64,000 bases of DNA from Spodoptera frugiperda (GCF_023101765.2 NC_064238.1:742001-806000), one strand, 5' to 3'; shown: positions 22,951-34,101, counted from the first letter of the stretch. Numbers and translations are program-made. Notes: a model not told the origin generated them from the sequence alone.

Positions 22951-23030
22951 AAGTCAAAGTCAAAGCATTTATTTCAAATAATCCAACATCCACATACGGT
23001 ACATGCACAGAAGTTATCACTGGCTTATTT
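22951..23030 (+). repeat. family G-like 3'-end fragment
   Basis: AAAGTCAAAGTCAAAGCATT followed by TATTTCAAATAATCC, like the segment opening the repeat at 30718. Confidence 0.45.
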
Positions 23031-23128
23031 GTTAGTAAAGAAATACAAGTAAATATGTTATCCCCACTAAAGAAGGGTCTCCTTTATACGATGTTACATG
23101 TATAGGTACTTGTATACTATACATCAGA

Positions 23129-23270
23129 GGGCTTAGTACGAGTTTATTTTACGTTTAACGAGAACACGTTCGGCGTTCTGATTGGTTGGTTCTTTCGAGC
23201 CCACCAATCAGAGCGCCGAACGCGCTCTCGTTTTGTCTTCATACAACTTAAAGCAAACTTGTACTAAGGG
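23129..23270. mobile_element. hairpin MITE
   Basis: Ends are inverted (GGGCTTAGTACGAGTTT against AAACTTGTACTAAGGG), and inner arms also pair: AACGAGAACACGTTCGGCGT / CTGATTGGT at 23157-23186 with 23203-23232. Nearly the whole 142 bp folds on itself with a short loop (TCTTTCGAGCC). No coding capacity. The target duplication is unclear. Confidence 0.75.
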
Positions 23271-23920
23271 TACTGTGGCGACCACACGTCTCGTCGACAC
23301 GTCTCGCCGATACCCGGCTTAACAAAATCCCACTGATACATTAATTTCCCACCTTATCCCAAGACGGCTATTAGCCAATGTTTACGCTAACGATAAAATA
23401 GTGTTATTTTTCATATGTTTTATTGCATTTTTCTTAAGATAACATGTCTAATAAATACTTATTTATCTAACATTTTTTGATGCTGCACTGAATTTCAATA
23501 AAGTTTTGGATTTATTTTTTGAAACCTCATAATAGCTAAAATAAGTTTAATGAAAATGAAAACTTATGTCTATTTAAATTCAATGAACTTTGTTTTTACA
23601 TGTTTACTATGAGGCTCTTGGTTCAGTTCACGGCTTATTATCACCCTTAGAGTTAGGACCCTCACGACATAGAAAATTGGAAGAAACATGATGTTATAAG
23701 AAATGCTGAGAGCTAAACCAACAACTCAAACACATGTAATAAGGACTAAACCTATTACCAAACATCGACCATATCGACATTGGCGATTACACAGCTAATG
23801 TAATTACATAATTGTAGTAAATAGTCATAGTTATTCCTTATTTACTATGAGCTTTTCGTGATGAACTTATGTTTTTTTTCTTTCCTTCCGACAATGTAAA
23901 ATTTCAAGCCGATTTTGATT
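23271..23920. other. A+T-rich non-coding stretch
   Basis: No recognised repeats or exons. Confidence 0.35.
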
Positions 23921-24064
23921 GTGTCGTTGGTCGAGTAGTCGCAAGTGCGACTGCCGGGCAAGGAGTCTCTTGTTCGATTCGGGCAAAGCTGTACATGGTA
24001 CATTGGCATTTATGTGTCGTTATGTGCACATCTGCCTACTATCGGGGATAAAAAGGCGTCACGA
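23921..24064 (+). repeat. SINE family A, internally deleted
   Basis: The tRNA-like head (GTTGGTCGAGTAGTCGCAAG, GTTCGATTCGGGCAAAGC) is joined directly to the 3' part (CATCTGCCTACTATCGGGGA, TAAAAAGGCGTCACGAGG); most of the body is gone. Confidence 0.7.
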
Positions 24065-24466
24065 GGTAACAAACTTTACTCAAATTAATGTATTAGTAGT
24101 AAATTAAAAACATCTAACTTCAACTACAAGTACATACCTACTTAAAAAGACATAATACAAGTTAGTTTCTTTTTAATTCCACGTTGCTTTAAACTAGGTA
24201 CCTCCAATGTTTTATTTTCTACATTCCAAGTTGGCTTTCTGAAAAATTGCACTAACATTCAACTGTGAAAACATCTCAAGTAGACTGAGACTAACTTATA
24301 GGATAGAAAGATCTAGATCTTAGGTATAAAGAGTTTAAAAGTGCTTGTAATTTGAGTTAGGTACTGGCTATTAGATTCTTAGGTAACTGTAAGTTGAGAA
24401 TCTTTTTCTTAAGTACTATTACTATGGTACCGTACTATTTTCTTCACTTTTTAATAATGTTGTCGA

Positions 24467-24650
24467 ACGCTAGGATTTTCTCCTGTATTGTGGGTACGTT
24501 TACAAACATACAATTTTACATACCCGAAGCAACAATTTGGGGACCACTCAAAGAGTTGCTCTGTGCGGGAATCGAACCCGCTACACATTGTGCGACAGCC
24601 AGTTACCCAGAGAAAAGTCATTGCATGATTTTCCCCCTGAAAAAAGTGAT
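24467..24650. repeat. chimera: SINE B (minus) joined to R1-type LINE tail (plus)
   Basis: 24467-24610 is a minus-strand family B SINE (body, then B box GGGTTCGATTCCCGCACAG) cut off inside its head at CCAGTTACCCAG. It continues at once into AGAAAAGTCATTGCATGATT, TTCCCCCTGAAAAAAG, the final bases of the LINE at 54525-54560. The two repeats are fused without a spacer. Confidence 0.7.
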
Positions 24651-25363
24651 GAGGTCCAATGTGTTTTAGACGCTCTGAAACTTTGAAGTGATAAAAAAAA
24701 GTACTAAATCTATTTACAATAGACTTACAACTGAGCAACCACTAGTAAAACGATGACACAATCACAAATTATGTTATCTTAGCTTAGTACTAATTAGTAG
24801 CGACCAGCACAATACTAGTACGGACTGATTTGATCCATTGTCCACCAATCAACATACATAATACGCACCTACACACATACAACACCACAACAAAGTATCC
24901 TGAATTAATTTAATGGATTCTCGACTTTACTGCAAAATAATAGAGCTGTAAATTAATTAAAGAAATGTGGTAATATAATTGTAGAGGTAGTGTGATGTGC
25001 TGGAATCTGTTCTAACATTATATACAGTATGTATTTATAAAGATATTCAACTTTACGGGGTTGTAACAAAGTTAAAATTTGATTGACGAAATTGTCTAAC
25101 GGTACATCTGTACCTATCTATATAGTAGTCTATAGTCCATAATGATGGTAGCAATAGTTCGAGTTTGATCGACAGCACTAACTTAGCCGTTGGCAAGTAG
25201 GTATTCGTTGATCGTATTAGCGAACAAGCCGATTATAACGTTAGCTAGTCGGATTACCACATACTGATTTCTGTATGTGGTTTTGCTTGCGGAATTTAGG
25301 TTTTTGATTATGAATAAAAAGATCGGTCGAGCATTATCACTATACCCACTTCTCGCGAGTGTT
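24651..25363. other. A+T-rich non-coding stretch
   Basis: No repeats or exons recognised. A short imperfect hairpin is visible at 25256-25281 (ACCACATAC ... GTATGTGGT). Confidence 0.35.
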
Positions 25364-25540
25364 GTAAGTATGGGAAAGCTATGCTTCGCACGAATAGGCC
25401 GGCTCGACGCTTGCGTTGTGTACTTAAGTGAGGTTAGCGGAAGTCCAATTACCGCCCTCTCCAATCCCCGATTCCCCAATAACTCTTAAATTCCTAACCC
25501 CTAAAAGGTCGATTCGGGGGTCCATGGGCGGCGCATGTTG
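25364..25540 (+). repeat. dispersed repeat family D, shortened
   Basis: AGTATGGGAAAGCTATGCTT, CGCACGAATAGGCCGGCTCG, CAATTACCGCCCTCTCC and CTAAAAGGTCGATTCGGGGG. The segment with ACCGGAGTGATACCAC is deleted and the 3' end is cut after GGTCCATGGGCGGCGC. Confidence 0.7.
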
Positions 25541-25779
25541 ACGAAGATAATATACTTATATGTACATTCTTATTACATAGGAATTACAACTTACAAAAAG
25601 TGGATACTACATTTAACACATGCAATTGTGCATCTCTGTTAGAGTCTCTTTGAATGAGTAGAGTCCTTCGGGAAATAATAGGAGTGATGGCGTTGTGTAC
25701 ACTCCGTCTCAATTCTCAGGACTGACAATGTATTGTTGGGGTTTCAAATTCGAAATTCCCTGTTATATACATACCGTCC

Positions 25780-25930
25780 TAGCTTCTGCCAGCGGATTTG
25801 CTCTATCTATCTATCACCTAATTCAGCTCATAACACTACATTTCATCAAAATCCGTTTAGTAGTTTTAATATGATTGACGGACTAACATCCAAATAAACA
25901 AACTTTCACCTTTATGATAATTATTGGTGT
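25780..25930 (+). repeat. repeat family H copy
   Basis: TAGCTTCTGCCAGCGGATTT, TTTCATCAAAATCCGTTTAG and AACATCCAAATAAACAAAC are typical of this common lepidopteran repeat, also at 26412 (inverted), 36750, 48769, 50213, 50405 and 61200 (inverted). Confidence 0.65.
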
Positions 25931-25949
25931 GATAGTAGTTTTAATTTTG

Positions 25950-26126
25950 ACCCTAAATTACTCCCCTTCCTAATCATTCCAATCCCCGAATCCCCAACAA
26001 CCCCTAAATTCCTAAACCCCGAAAGGCCGGTAACGCACTTGTAACGCCTTTGATGTCCATGGGTGACGGCGATTGCCTACTATCAGGTGATCCATCAGCT
26101 CATTTACCGGCTTATACCACAAAAAA
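25950..26126 (+). repeat. family D, 3' half with A tail
   Basis: TTACTCCCCTTCCTAATCAT, GAAAGGCCGGTAACGCACTT, GATTGCCTACTATCAGGTGA and CGGCTTATACCACAAAAAAA. The 5' half is missing. Confidence 0.75.
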
Positions 26127-26149
26127 ACTCACCAGGTACTATTTTACAA

Positions 26150-26300
26150 TGCTGACTTAATACCTCGGCTTGAGTTTTGATACACGTGCAGCTAAGGCGG
26201 CCACTGCTTCTCCGGGTGTAATAAGATACGGTAGCTCCTGCACGATGGATGGCGGTAATTTACCACCAGCCTTTCATCCCACACACAATGTTAAACTTTA
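26150..26300 (-). other. coding-like fragment next to family D
   Basis: On the minus strand 38 codons between stops read AGGKLPPSIVQELPYLITPG, then EAVAALAARVSKLKPRY and TAA. Composition is much more GC-rich than the flanks. A GTGAGT donor-like site follows at 26115-26110, but after the stop codon. It may be the C-terminus of a transposon protein or a processed gene fragment. Not recognised with confidence. Confidence 0.35.
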
Positions 26301-26411
26301 CTTAAAACTTGGGTTGCTTTGAAGGTATTTTTTTATGAAGAGGTTTTGTACGTACCTATGTATGTACATATATAGGTATATGTATCTATACCTAAGTAGG
26401 TATCATCACAC

Positions 26412-26570
26412 TACAATATTATAAATGTGAAAGTTTGTTTTGTTTTGGATGTGTGTCCGTCAATTACGCTGAAACTACTGAACAAATTATGATCAAATGT
26501 TGACTGACTTAGGTGATATGATACTTTAACGGATTTTTATCCCACGGGAATATGGCATTTTATGGCAGGA
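26412..26570 (-). repeat. repeat family H copy
   Basis: Plus reads AATATTATAAATGTGAAAGT, GTGTGTCCGTCAATTACGCT, GAAACTACTGAACAAATTAT, then TTTTATCCCACGGGAATATG, the inverse of the family H text at 25780. Confidence 0.65.
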
Positions 26571-26939
26571 ACCAGTGAGTCCATAAACCATTTCATTTAT
26601 TATGGTAGATCATTTGAATGTTATTGACAATCTTTATACTACTTAGTGTGGTGTAAATACCATTTTCTAATAATGAGAGTATATCCTGTATCTTTAATAT
26701 TCTTGAGCTCTATTAAATAAATGGAAATTTATCAAACATATGCAAGTTACCTAAGGCTAGAACTAAATGTATTTATTTATGTGTATGTTTGTACATAAAT
26801 ACAGATATATTATTATTGTACATTATACAGCATAATTATTAATACCAGAAGTTATTATTGACAATGAATTGTACATTAATATACCTGACAGGTCGAATAA
26901 ATCATTATAATTACGATTGGATGGGTTTAAATCATTTAA

Positions 26940-27110
26940 TAACTTCTCTCACCTTGGGCTCACCCAAGTGAGGGAGTGTCAGACTCTTACTGATTAAAAA
27001 TCACTCCGTTCCTACTCCTGCTTTTCGAGTCGGACCCCGGTAAACCCGCTAGGTAGTCCGCAGGTCCGGATCAGGCAACAGCCCTACTGGGCTTCGGCAT
27101 CGGCAACGGC
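26940..27110 (-). repeat. R1-type LINE 3'-end fragment
   Basis: The inverse of the 3' end at 54385-54540: plus shows CTCACTTGGGTGAGC-type pairing text (CCTTGGGCTCACCCAAGTGA), GAGTGTCAGACTCTTACTGA, TCCTACTCCTGCTTTTCGAG and GGTAAACCCGCTAGGTAGTC. It extends further upstream (GGCAACAGCCCTACTGGGCT) than most tails here. Confidence 0.75.
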
Positions 27111-28160
27111 GGTGGTCTGCGCGGACTGCGATGCAAACGGCGAGCTAGTATCGCCGTCAGCAAAAATTCTAAAGTATAGAAAACTGCTTTTTCTGTAATA
27201 AGATGCATTGGCCTAATAATAAAATATTGTATGCCATCTTAAATTGAACAGGTGATACGGTTCACTCACTCGACTCATTTCGAGCTACGTCAGGAATCTA
27301 TAATCGTGTCTGCATTCGCCACTAGTATAACTAACCTAATTTGTTAAGTAACTTAGGTATAGGTCGATAGGTGAATATGCATTTTATTAACATTGTTTGT
27401 AAACGAAATATTTTTTTCTAATAAAATAAAGTATACATGTACACAAGTGTCTGTCTGTCTATACAAGGATTAAACATTTTAAAAAAGGTGTGTTTTTAAA
27501 TCACTTAAAACTACATTTTAAACTTTAAAAAAATGCGCAATTACATTTTATCCTTTTAAACTTTATTCACTAAAATGTTTTAACACAAAATTCAAATTAC
27601 ATTTTTATTTAATCGTCAACAGTTTTCGTTTTTATTTCGTTTTCCATTCCATAATAAAGCGGGTAACATACATATGTTAAGTAATAAATACATTTACTAT
27701 TGTTGCCTAAATTGTTATTAGTAAAATTCAATTAATATTACGTATTTACTATTAACTGTCGCACTCAGAGACATAATGATAATGATTAGTTAAACTATTC
27801 CTTAGTAACGATTTTGTTCCAAAAACAATTGCCAAGTTCTGAGTACGGCATTAAGTGCATCATTTAATATCAGACAAAGTTAATAAACGATCTGAATTCA
27901 AACTTTTTGGATTATTTTGACATAAATTGTATTCAATTTATGTCTAAAACCTAGAATTATCCTAGAGATCATTATTTAGTTTTGACCGTTAGTGAACTAA
28001 AATGTGATTATCATACTGTGTACTTATTTATGAATTTTTAATGGTTACAAATAACATATCATACTCTGAGATCATTTGATTGCTCAGCTATTACAAATAC
28101 ATGAATAAAACGCCAATCAAAATCAAGTATAGACAATCTAAAATCGAGTTAGTTAAAACA
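27111..28160. other. very A+T-rich stretch downstream of the peptide gene
   Basis: No recognised repeats or exons. A small perfect hairpin lies at about 27920-27945 (GACATAAATTG and its complement around TATT). This is 3' intergenic space for the minus-strand gene ending near 28161. Confidence 0.35.
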
Positions 28161-28166
28161 TTTATT
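28161..28166 (-). terminator. polyadenylation signal AATAAA
   Basis: Minus-strand AATAAA (within GTAAATAAATG) lies 154 bases past the stop codon of the peptide gene and is the first canonical signal after it. Cleavage is expected 10-30 bases further on, around 28130-28150. Confidence 0.5.
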
Positions 28167-28319
28167 TACATTTGCTCGTCCTTTTCGAGTTAGAACGTTG
28201 ATCTGTCTAGTACATTTGCTTGTTCTTTTCGTGCCCCAATTAGCTGATAATCAGAGAACAACGAAATGTAGTCTCAATGAGGGATAAGGAAAAAGTACTA
28301 CCAGTTGGTTGTTGTGTAT

Positions 28320-28456
28320 TTATTTAGGCTGTTTTGTAACTAAGGATATTTTTCCAGAGGGTCTTGTCTTGTCTTTGTTGCGGAGTAATTTCTTTTCATA
28401 TCCGTACACGGAGTAGTATGGCAGCGGCATCACGGTCGACGATACTGGCAACAGAT
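28320..28456 (-). CDS. secreted peptide precursor, exon 2 (terminal)
   Basis: Minus-strand exon opened by a good acceptor (TTTAATGTTTCAG). Two bases (AT) complete a codon begun by exon 1 at 38035, giving Asp33; 44 codons and TAA follow (LLPVSSTVMPLPYYSVYGYE, then KKLLRNKDKTRPSGKISLVT, then KQPK). Third positions are often G or C (CTG, TCG, ACC, GTG, TAC, CGC, GAC, AAG) in a very A+T-rich setting, as expected of real coding DNA. Lys54-Lys55 is a possible convertase site closing a 29-residue stretch that starts after Arg23-Arg24 in exon 1. No Cys lies after the signal peptide, so no disulfide fold. I do not recognise the family; a neuropeptide-like or other small secreted factor is an inference from layout only. 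Confidence 0.6.
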
Positions 28457-29046
28457 CTGAAACATTAAACGGTTTTTCCTCTTATTTATTTGGGACATTG
28501 TTATAAGCATTTACTGGCTCGTTGATCCAGTCATGATTGTGACTATTGAGTTATTTTCTTGGAGATATTTTTAGAAGATTCGCGTGGGTTTTATGAGTTG
28601 TGATGTTCAATGCGTGAAATGTGTTCTATGAAAATCGGTACTATCTGGAATCTAATTCTTTATAATGTTTGATAAAATTTCCAAATGATTTATCAGAAGA
28701 GGATTTGTTCTCGATTTCCATTGAACTTTATTAATCCAGCGTATAATAATGTAAATTAATTTCTAGATTTTGTCTGATGTCTGAGTGAAGTTTTAAGTGA
28801 AACAGTACGCAACACACAAACAACACAAGAAACTTTCTCGTAAGTATATAAATAATTAAATACCTAAAACAAGTACCTAAGTGAGTTTCACTCCTACTTA
28901 TTATGTGAGACAAAACATAGCAAATCTGGCAAAATGTGGGTGTTCTATATACATACATGCACACATAAGGATGTGTCTACATTATATTTGGTTACGCACT
29001 GTGTAAGAAATTATGACTATATTATTTTATACTTTATTTTATTTTA

Positions 29047-29348
29047 GACTGCCTCGTTGGTCGAGTGGTCGCAAGTGCACCTGCCGGACAAGGGGTCTCG
29101 GGTTCGATTCCCGGTCGGGCAAAGTACTACTGGGCTTTTTTCGGTTTTTCGAAAATTTCTCAGTGGTAGCACGGAGTCTGGAATTGTGTCCAGTATATGG
29201 CAATAGGCTCACCCCCTATTACATGGGACTTATAATACAAATGGTGAATAGTGGGTGTACATTGTATAGCGACATTACGTGTCGTAATGAGCACCTCTGC
29301 CTACCTCTTCGGGGATAAAAGGCGTGACGTTGTGATGATGTGATGATT
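29047..29348 (+). repeat. SINE family A, best copy
   Basis: Complete from the tRNA-like head (GACTGCCTCGTTGGTCGAGT, GGTCGCAAGTGC; B box GGGTTCGATTCCCGGTCGGG) through the body (TACTGGGCTTTTTTCGG, CACCCCCTATTACATGGGAC) to GATAAAAGGCGTGACGTTG and a TGATGATG-rich 3' tail. The tail type suggests mobilisation by an RTE-like LINE. The 101-codon frame across it is not a gene. Confidence 0.9.
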
Positions 29349-29702
29349 ATTTTATACTTTGTTTTATCATAACTATGCAGTCGCAGCTTGATGCAGTCGA
29401 TGGACTGCTTTAAGCAGCTCGCGTATGGCGGCCCATACCAAAAAAGGTTAAAAGATTGATTGATATACAGAAAGTTACACTTTGTGCATGGGCAAAGTAT
29501 TGACATGGGGTTATGGGGTCACGTCACTGTGCGGTAAACGTGTCCACCTTGTTTCTGCTTGTCAATGTCGTTTCTGCTCCGTGCATGCATGATGTGGTTT
29601 TTCACATTGATTAAAATATTTTACAACAGCAATTTGTATGTGCAAGTAAAGAATTAATGACTAATCAGCCTTCGTAACTGAACTTTCATTCGCTTTATTC
29701 CA

Positions 29703-30012
29703 TATCATCACACATCAACAGCCTATTAAGTGGCCATTGCTGACCAAAGGCCTCTTCTCGCACCGAGAAGGTTTGAGCATTAATCACCACGCTTGCTAAT
29801 GTGGCGGCGGATTTCGAACCCCAAACTAGAAATTATAAGCCCAGTTTTCCTCACGATGTTTTGTTGTACGGTTTGTCAGTGGTATCTAAATAATCTTAGA
29901 AAGTACGTATAACTCGGAAAAAGTCACATTGGTACTTGCCTTTGGTAGGTTTCGAAACCACATCCTCATGCATGAGAAGCGGAAGAAGGCGTCATAAACC
30001 TTCGGGCCACTC
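29703..30012 (-). repeat. SINE family C, long copy
   Basis: The plus strand starts at the 3' tail (ATCATCACACATCAACAGCC), then GGCCATTGCTGACCAAAGGC, CTCTTCTCGCACCGAGAAGG, CCTCACGATGTTTTG and ends at the head (TAGGTTTCGAAACCACATCC, CTTCGGGCCACTC). The minus head resembles a tRNA with a B box GGTTTCGAAACC. The sister copy is at 45322. Confidence 0.75.
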
Positions 30013-30717
30013 GCTTTATTTATAAATTATTTTTTCTATTTTCACAGATATCGATTATATCTCACGTCAAACAACATGCCACTAAAAAAACAAGTAGTCA
30101 AGACCAAAAATGCAATACGAAACAAAACAATTTTTAAACAAAAACAATAAATTACCTTGACATTTTCAATTGCAAACCGATTAATATTGAATATCATCGA
30201 CATATCGACAGATAGAGCACTAAAACGAAATGACTTGTCAAAACGTACGTTTAGAATGATAGCTAGGCACTTGCCTAATGGTAGGTAAGCGTAACAGTTA
30301 TCATTTGAAACTGACGCAATTTGCCCACAAATAGTTCAGTACATTGTGCCGTGGTACCGCCAAAATCCAAATAAGCGAAATAGATTTCTAACGTGCGGTT
30401 TGCAATCGTTGCGTGAATGTGCGGCATTCGCGGAAATGCTGAATGCTAGGTTATGTGGAGTAGGTTGCGGGGTTAGCCGGGACCTAGTTGATGGAATAGG
30501 TCATATTTAGGGTACAGTAATGAGCTTTAGACCTGATGGTATTGGGGAAATTGGGGGAAGCCCATGTCTTGTGGTTGATATCATGATAATTTCATCATTA
30601 TCGCAATAATTATATGGATCTATGTAATATCTTTGTTGAATAATCTATTACAGTGTAAAACACTCATTATTGAAGTTCAGGTCGAAGGTTCAACAATGGC
30701 AATATCTAATGACTAGA
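30013..30717. other. intronic stretch without recognised repeats
   Basis: Unique sequence; GC rises at 30330-30520 (GCGGTTTGCAATCGTTGCGT) without an exon that can be supported. Confidence 0.3.
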
Positions 30718-30898
30718 GAAAAGTCAAAGTCAAAATTATTTATTTCAAATAGACCAGGAAGGCACTTTTGAAAGTCAAAGCAAATATAATAATATTAATA
30801 ACGTCTGTCTGTCGGCCAGTCCTCTAGTGAAGCCATTTGCTCGTTCCAAAGTGTAGATTCCTATGGAGAAGAACGAGCAAGAAACTCCATAGGTTAAA
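30718..30898 (+). repeat. dispersed repeat family G, clearest copy
   Basis: AAAAGTCAAAGTCAAAATTA, TTCAAATAGACCAGGAAGGC, GGCCAGTCCTCTAGTGAAGC, CATTTGCTCGTTCCAAAGTG and AACTCCATAGG. Shares all of these with 4278 and the inverse of 57695. Confidence 0.65.
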
Positions 30899-32239
30899 TG
30901 TTTGTGTATTATATAGGTATGTATACTTCTAGCTCGTTACTTAGTATTAAATAAGTAATGTTCGCATGATGATAATATGTTATGTCCAACTTAATTCAGG
31001 ATCCTTGATTGTAACCCATATCTTATTTAAGACTTTATTAAGGAAAACAAATAAAGATTTTGAATTTGATTTCGAAACTTCCTACAAGCACGCAAATAAA
31101 AATATACATCATACAATAAAAGCACATTGTTTCATCAAACCCAATCTATTATTCATTGATGATTTATCAATATAAGTGGCCGTGACCGTCCCCAGTGACG
31201 ATAGTGTAACAGTCATGAACTAGTAATAGTAGCGGACAATAACACAATCTGATGACGAATAACAATGACTAATGATTTGTGATGACTAACAAGTCGTTAT
31301 GGAGATAAATAGTGCTCTGTGATTTTTTATAATATAACATTGCGTCTTATATTGCCCGAAATGGTAAGAGGGAGATATACATAACGTCACGCCTGTCTCC
31401 CATAGGCGGTAGGCAGAGACAAATGGAACGCTAATTGCTACGAATCTTACATACATATGCTTCTTTCGGTTCGTTAGTTTACCATACTAAATAATACATA
31501 TTGTAAATGGGAAAGTGTTTATTTGTTTGTCATTTCTTCACATCGCAACAGAGCGAGGTTACATGTTTTTTTCTGTGCAGTTATTAGGGGTGCTGGAGAG
31601 TGCCATAAGCTACTTAATAGGCTCTTTCTAACCTCCACTTTCCTAAAATGTGAGGTGGAAGATTTGGAAATCCACCCCTATTCTTTAAAAAGCGTATGCA
31701 GCCTGTATAGTATTACCTTAAAATCTTTTTACCATACAAAAATTCCCTTTTAAAATTATCTTAGTTCACCTCAACTATCAGGATTCGTACAGAAATCCTT
31801 CCTCACGTCATCAGTCATAAAAGTCGGACAGAGTGCAGACCAGCACATCAAGTCCCAAACTGCCAAATATTTTCAGTCTTATCACCAGAGTGTAAAGTTG
31901 AAAATGTTTAAACGAAATCTGACAGATTAGGGTACTTTGATTTGCTGGTGTACAACCATGTATTCTAGGTTTTAAACCGCAGTAGTCGGTAGTTACCGTT
32001 TTAGAACGGGCTATAGTACATAAGTATTAGATAAAGTTCTACGGTATAAAGTAGTGAGAGGTGGCCATTACTAACTCGTTTTACTACAAATCTTAGAGGT
32101 TGCACGAACTATTGGTGTTGTATATTTCTTAGCTCTGTTTTACGCATTCCCTTAGATAAGAATGTTAAGGACTAATCATAGATTAAAATAAAAGATTTGC
32201 TTCCATATTTATGTCACTTTCACTAGATGGGTATTAAAT
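30899..32239. other. intronic stretch without recognised repeats
   Basis: A plus-strand acceptor (TTTTTTTCTGTGCAG, ending about 31580) opens a frame to 31753, but coding character is weak and it is antisense to the peptide gene. Not called. Confidence 0.3.
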
Positions 32240-32490
32240 AAATTTTCGTTATAAATCTTAACTAGATACAACGGTTTACTCAATATATGGAGAAAAGTTC
32301 CACTAGTTTCAAGTCACAGAGGAAGTCTTCATCCTGAGCAGGGTGCCCAGACGCAGCGACGTTGCGCAGCCTACTCTCTCTATGACTCAGTAGACGACGC
32401 ATGATGAAGAGTCCCTCTGTAGTAGAGCTTTTCTCCATATATTAACTTAAGTAAACCGTTATATTTAGTTAATTTAGTATGTCTCACGAT
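32240..32490. mobile_element. foldback MITE (families E/F)
   Basis: AATATATGGAGAAAAG (32282-32297) and CTTTTCTCCATATATT (32428-32443) are exact inverted repeats, and outer arms (ACGGTTTACT / AGTAAACCGT) continue the pairing. The right end reads TAGTATGTCTCACGATAG, the terminal text seen inverted at 55897. The centre (GCAGCGACGTTGCGCAGCC) is GC-rich. No coding capacity. Confidence 0.65.
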
Positions 32491-32820
32491 AGTAGTTATT
32501 ATAAAAAAAAGTTATAAAACTTAGTCAGACAAACAAGCTGATTGAGTAGAATTATTAATACAAAATATTCAAAACAACTTATCATCTGTACCGCCGTACC
32601 GCGGCATCTATTTTCTTTTCCCATCCTTTTAGTAACAAAAACACATTCACGTAATAATTTTACCCAGTAAAATAACCCAAGTCTTATCACCTTTATCCAA
32701 TCGGGAAGGATGTTCGTTATCTCTGCATAGAAATAACAGGCTTTAAGTACTCACTGACGCACTCACATTTTAGGCACAAAGAGGGTCCGAATTGCAATAA
32801 ACATTACCTAACGTGCCTAT

Positions 32821-34101
32821 TAGTCCAGTCAATTTAGGAATTCACCTCGGAATTCGAGATACCCAGCTGTAATTTTGTATATACTTGTATATTGACCCCC
32901 TAAAACTTGTCTCAAAACCTACATATGGTAGGGTGTAAGCAACCCTTAAAATTCAGGGTCAAAGGGCCCAAAAATCGTTTTTTTGCGGTTTTTTCGAAAT
33001 ATCTCGTTTTATGTGGGTTTTTGGTAGTTGTATTCAATAGCAATATTGTGAAATACGAAATTCTCTACAACTTTTGTATAAACTTTTTTTTTATACGGTG
33101 AACCGTTTTCAAGATAGAGGGCGGAGAGCGCGCGGTCACTGCATCTCTTCAAAAAAAATTTTTTTCCTCTAACCTATCCGTGATGGTTGTCTATGGATAG
33201 GATATTAAAAAATACGTCATGGTTCCTAAAACCATTTTTCGTCAAAATCAATCGTTTGAAAGATAGACGCTTCCAAAGTGGAAAAATGAGGTCTATAGAA
33301 TGTGTCCTGCCCTCTAACTTTTAAAATAAGTGAGTAAGAAAACTAAAAAAAATATATGCTGTAGATTTTAATGGAAAATTTCAACGAAAATTGGTTTGAA
33401 CGAGATATCATAATTAGTTTTTAAGAATTGATACATTTTAAAAAAAACACACTTAATTTTCCACTTTCTCAATTCTTTTAATCAATTCTTAAAAACTAAT
33501 TATGATATCTCATTCAAACCAATTTTCGTTGAAAGTTTCCATTAAAATCTACAGCATATATTTTTTTAGTTTTCTTACTCACTTATTTTAAAAGTTAGAG
33601 GGCAGGACACATTCTATAGACCTCATTTTTCCACTTTGGAAGCGTCTATCTTTCAAACGATTGATTTTGACGAAAAATGGTTTTAGGAACCATGACGTAT
33701 TTTTTAATGCCCTATCCGTAGACAACCATCACGGATAGGTTAGACGAAAAAAAAATTTTTTGAAGAGATGCAGTGACCGCGCGCTCTCCGCCCTCTATCT
33801 CGAAAACGGTTCACCGTATAAAAAAAAAAGTTTAGACAAAAGTTGTAGAGAATTTTGTATTTCACAATATTGCTGTTGAATACAACTACCAAAAACCCAT
33901 AGGAAATGAGATATTTCGAAAAAACCGCAAAAAAACGATTTTTGGGCCCTTTGACCCTGAATTTTAAGGGTTGCTTACACCCTACCATATGTAGGTTTTG
34001 AGACAAGTTTTAGGGGTCAATATACAAGTATATACAAAATTACAGCTGGGTATCTCGCATTCCGAGATTCTTACCTAATTTTGCCTTATTTGACTGGACT
34101 A
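32821..34101. mobile_element. 1.28-kb foldback element with ~610-bp inverted arms
   Basis: Left arm 32821-33432 and right arm 33481-34101 are inverted copies around a 48-base loop (33433-33480). The outermost ends are TAGTCCAGTCAA and TTGACTGGACTA. Arms match closely over nearly all their length, with scattered substitutions, T-run length changes and a diverged stretch just inside the ends. Because of the inversion the same short open frame (MSQNLHMVGCKQPLKFRVKG...) appears at 32907 on plus and 34006 on minus; it is not a gene. In the peptide gene's intron it would form a very long RNA hairpin. A target duplication could not be settled. Confidence 0.85.

Noticed and set aside
29047..29120. 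tRNA-like heads of SINE A, B and C as possible tRNA genes
   Set aside because: Each is followed by a SINE body and is present in several damaged copies; no clean 70-80-nt cloverleaf with CCA-ready ends stands alone.
32907..34006. The same short protein encoded on plus (32907..33101) and minus (34006..33740)
   Set aside because: It is a mirror effect of the foldback arms; the frames end at different points in the arms and have no start context or homology.
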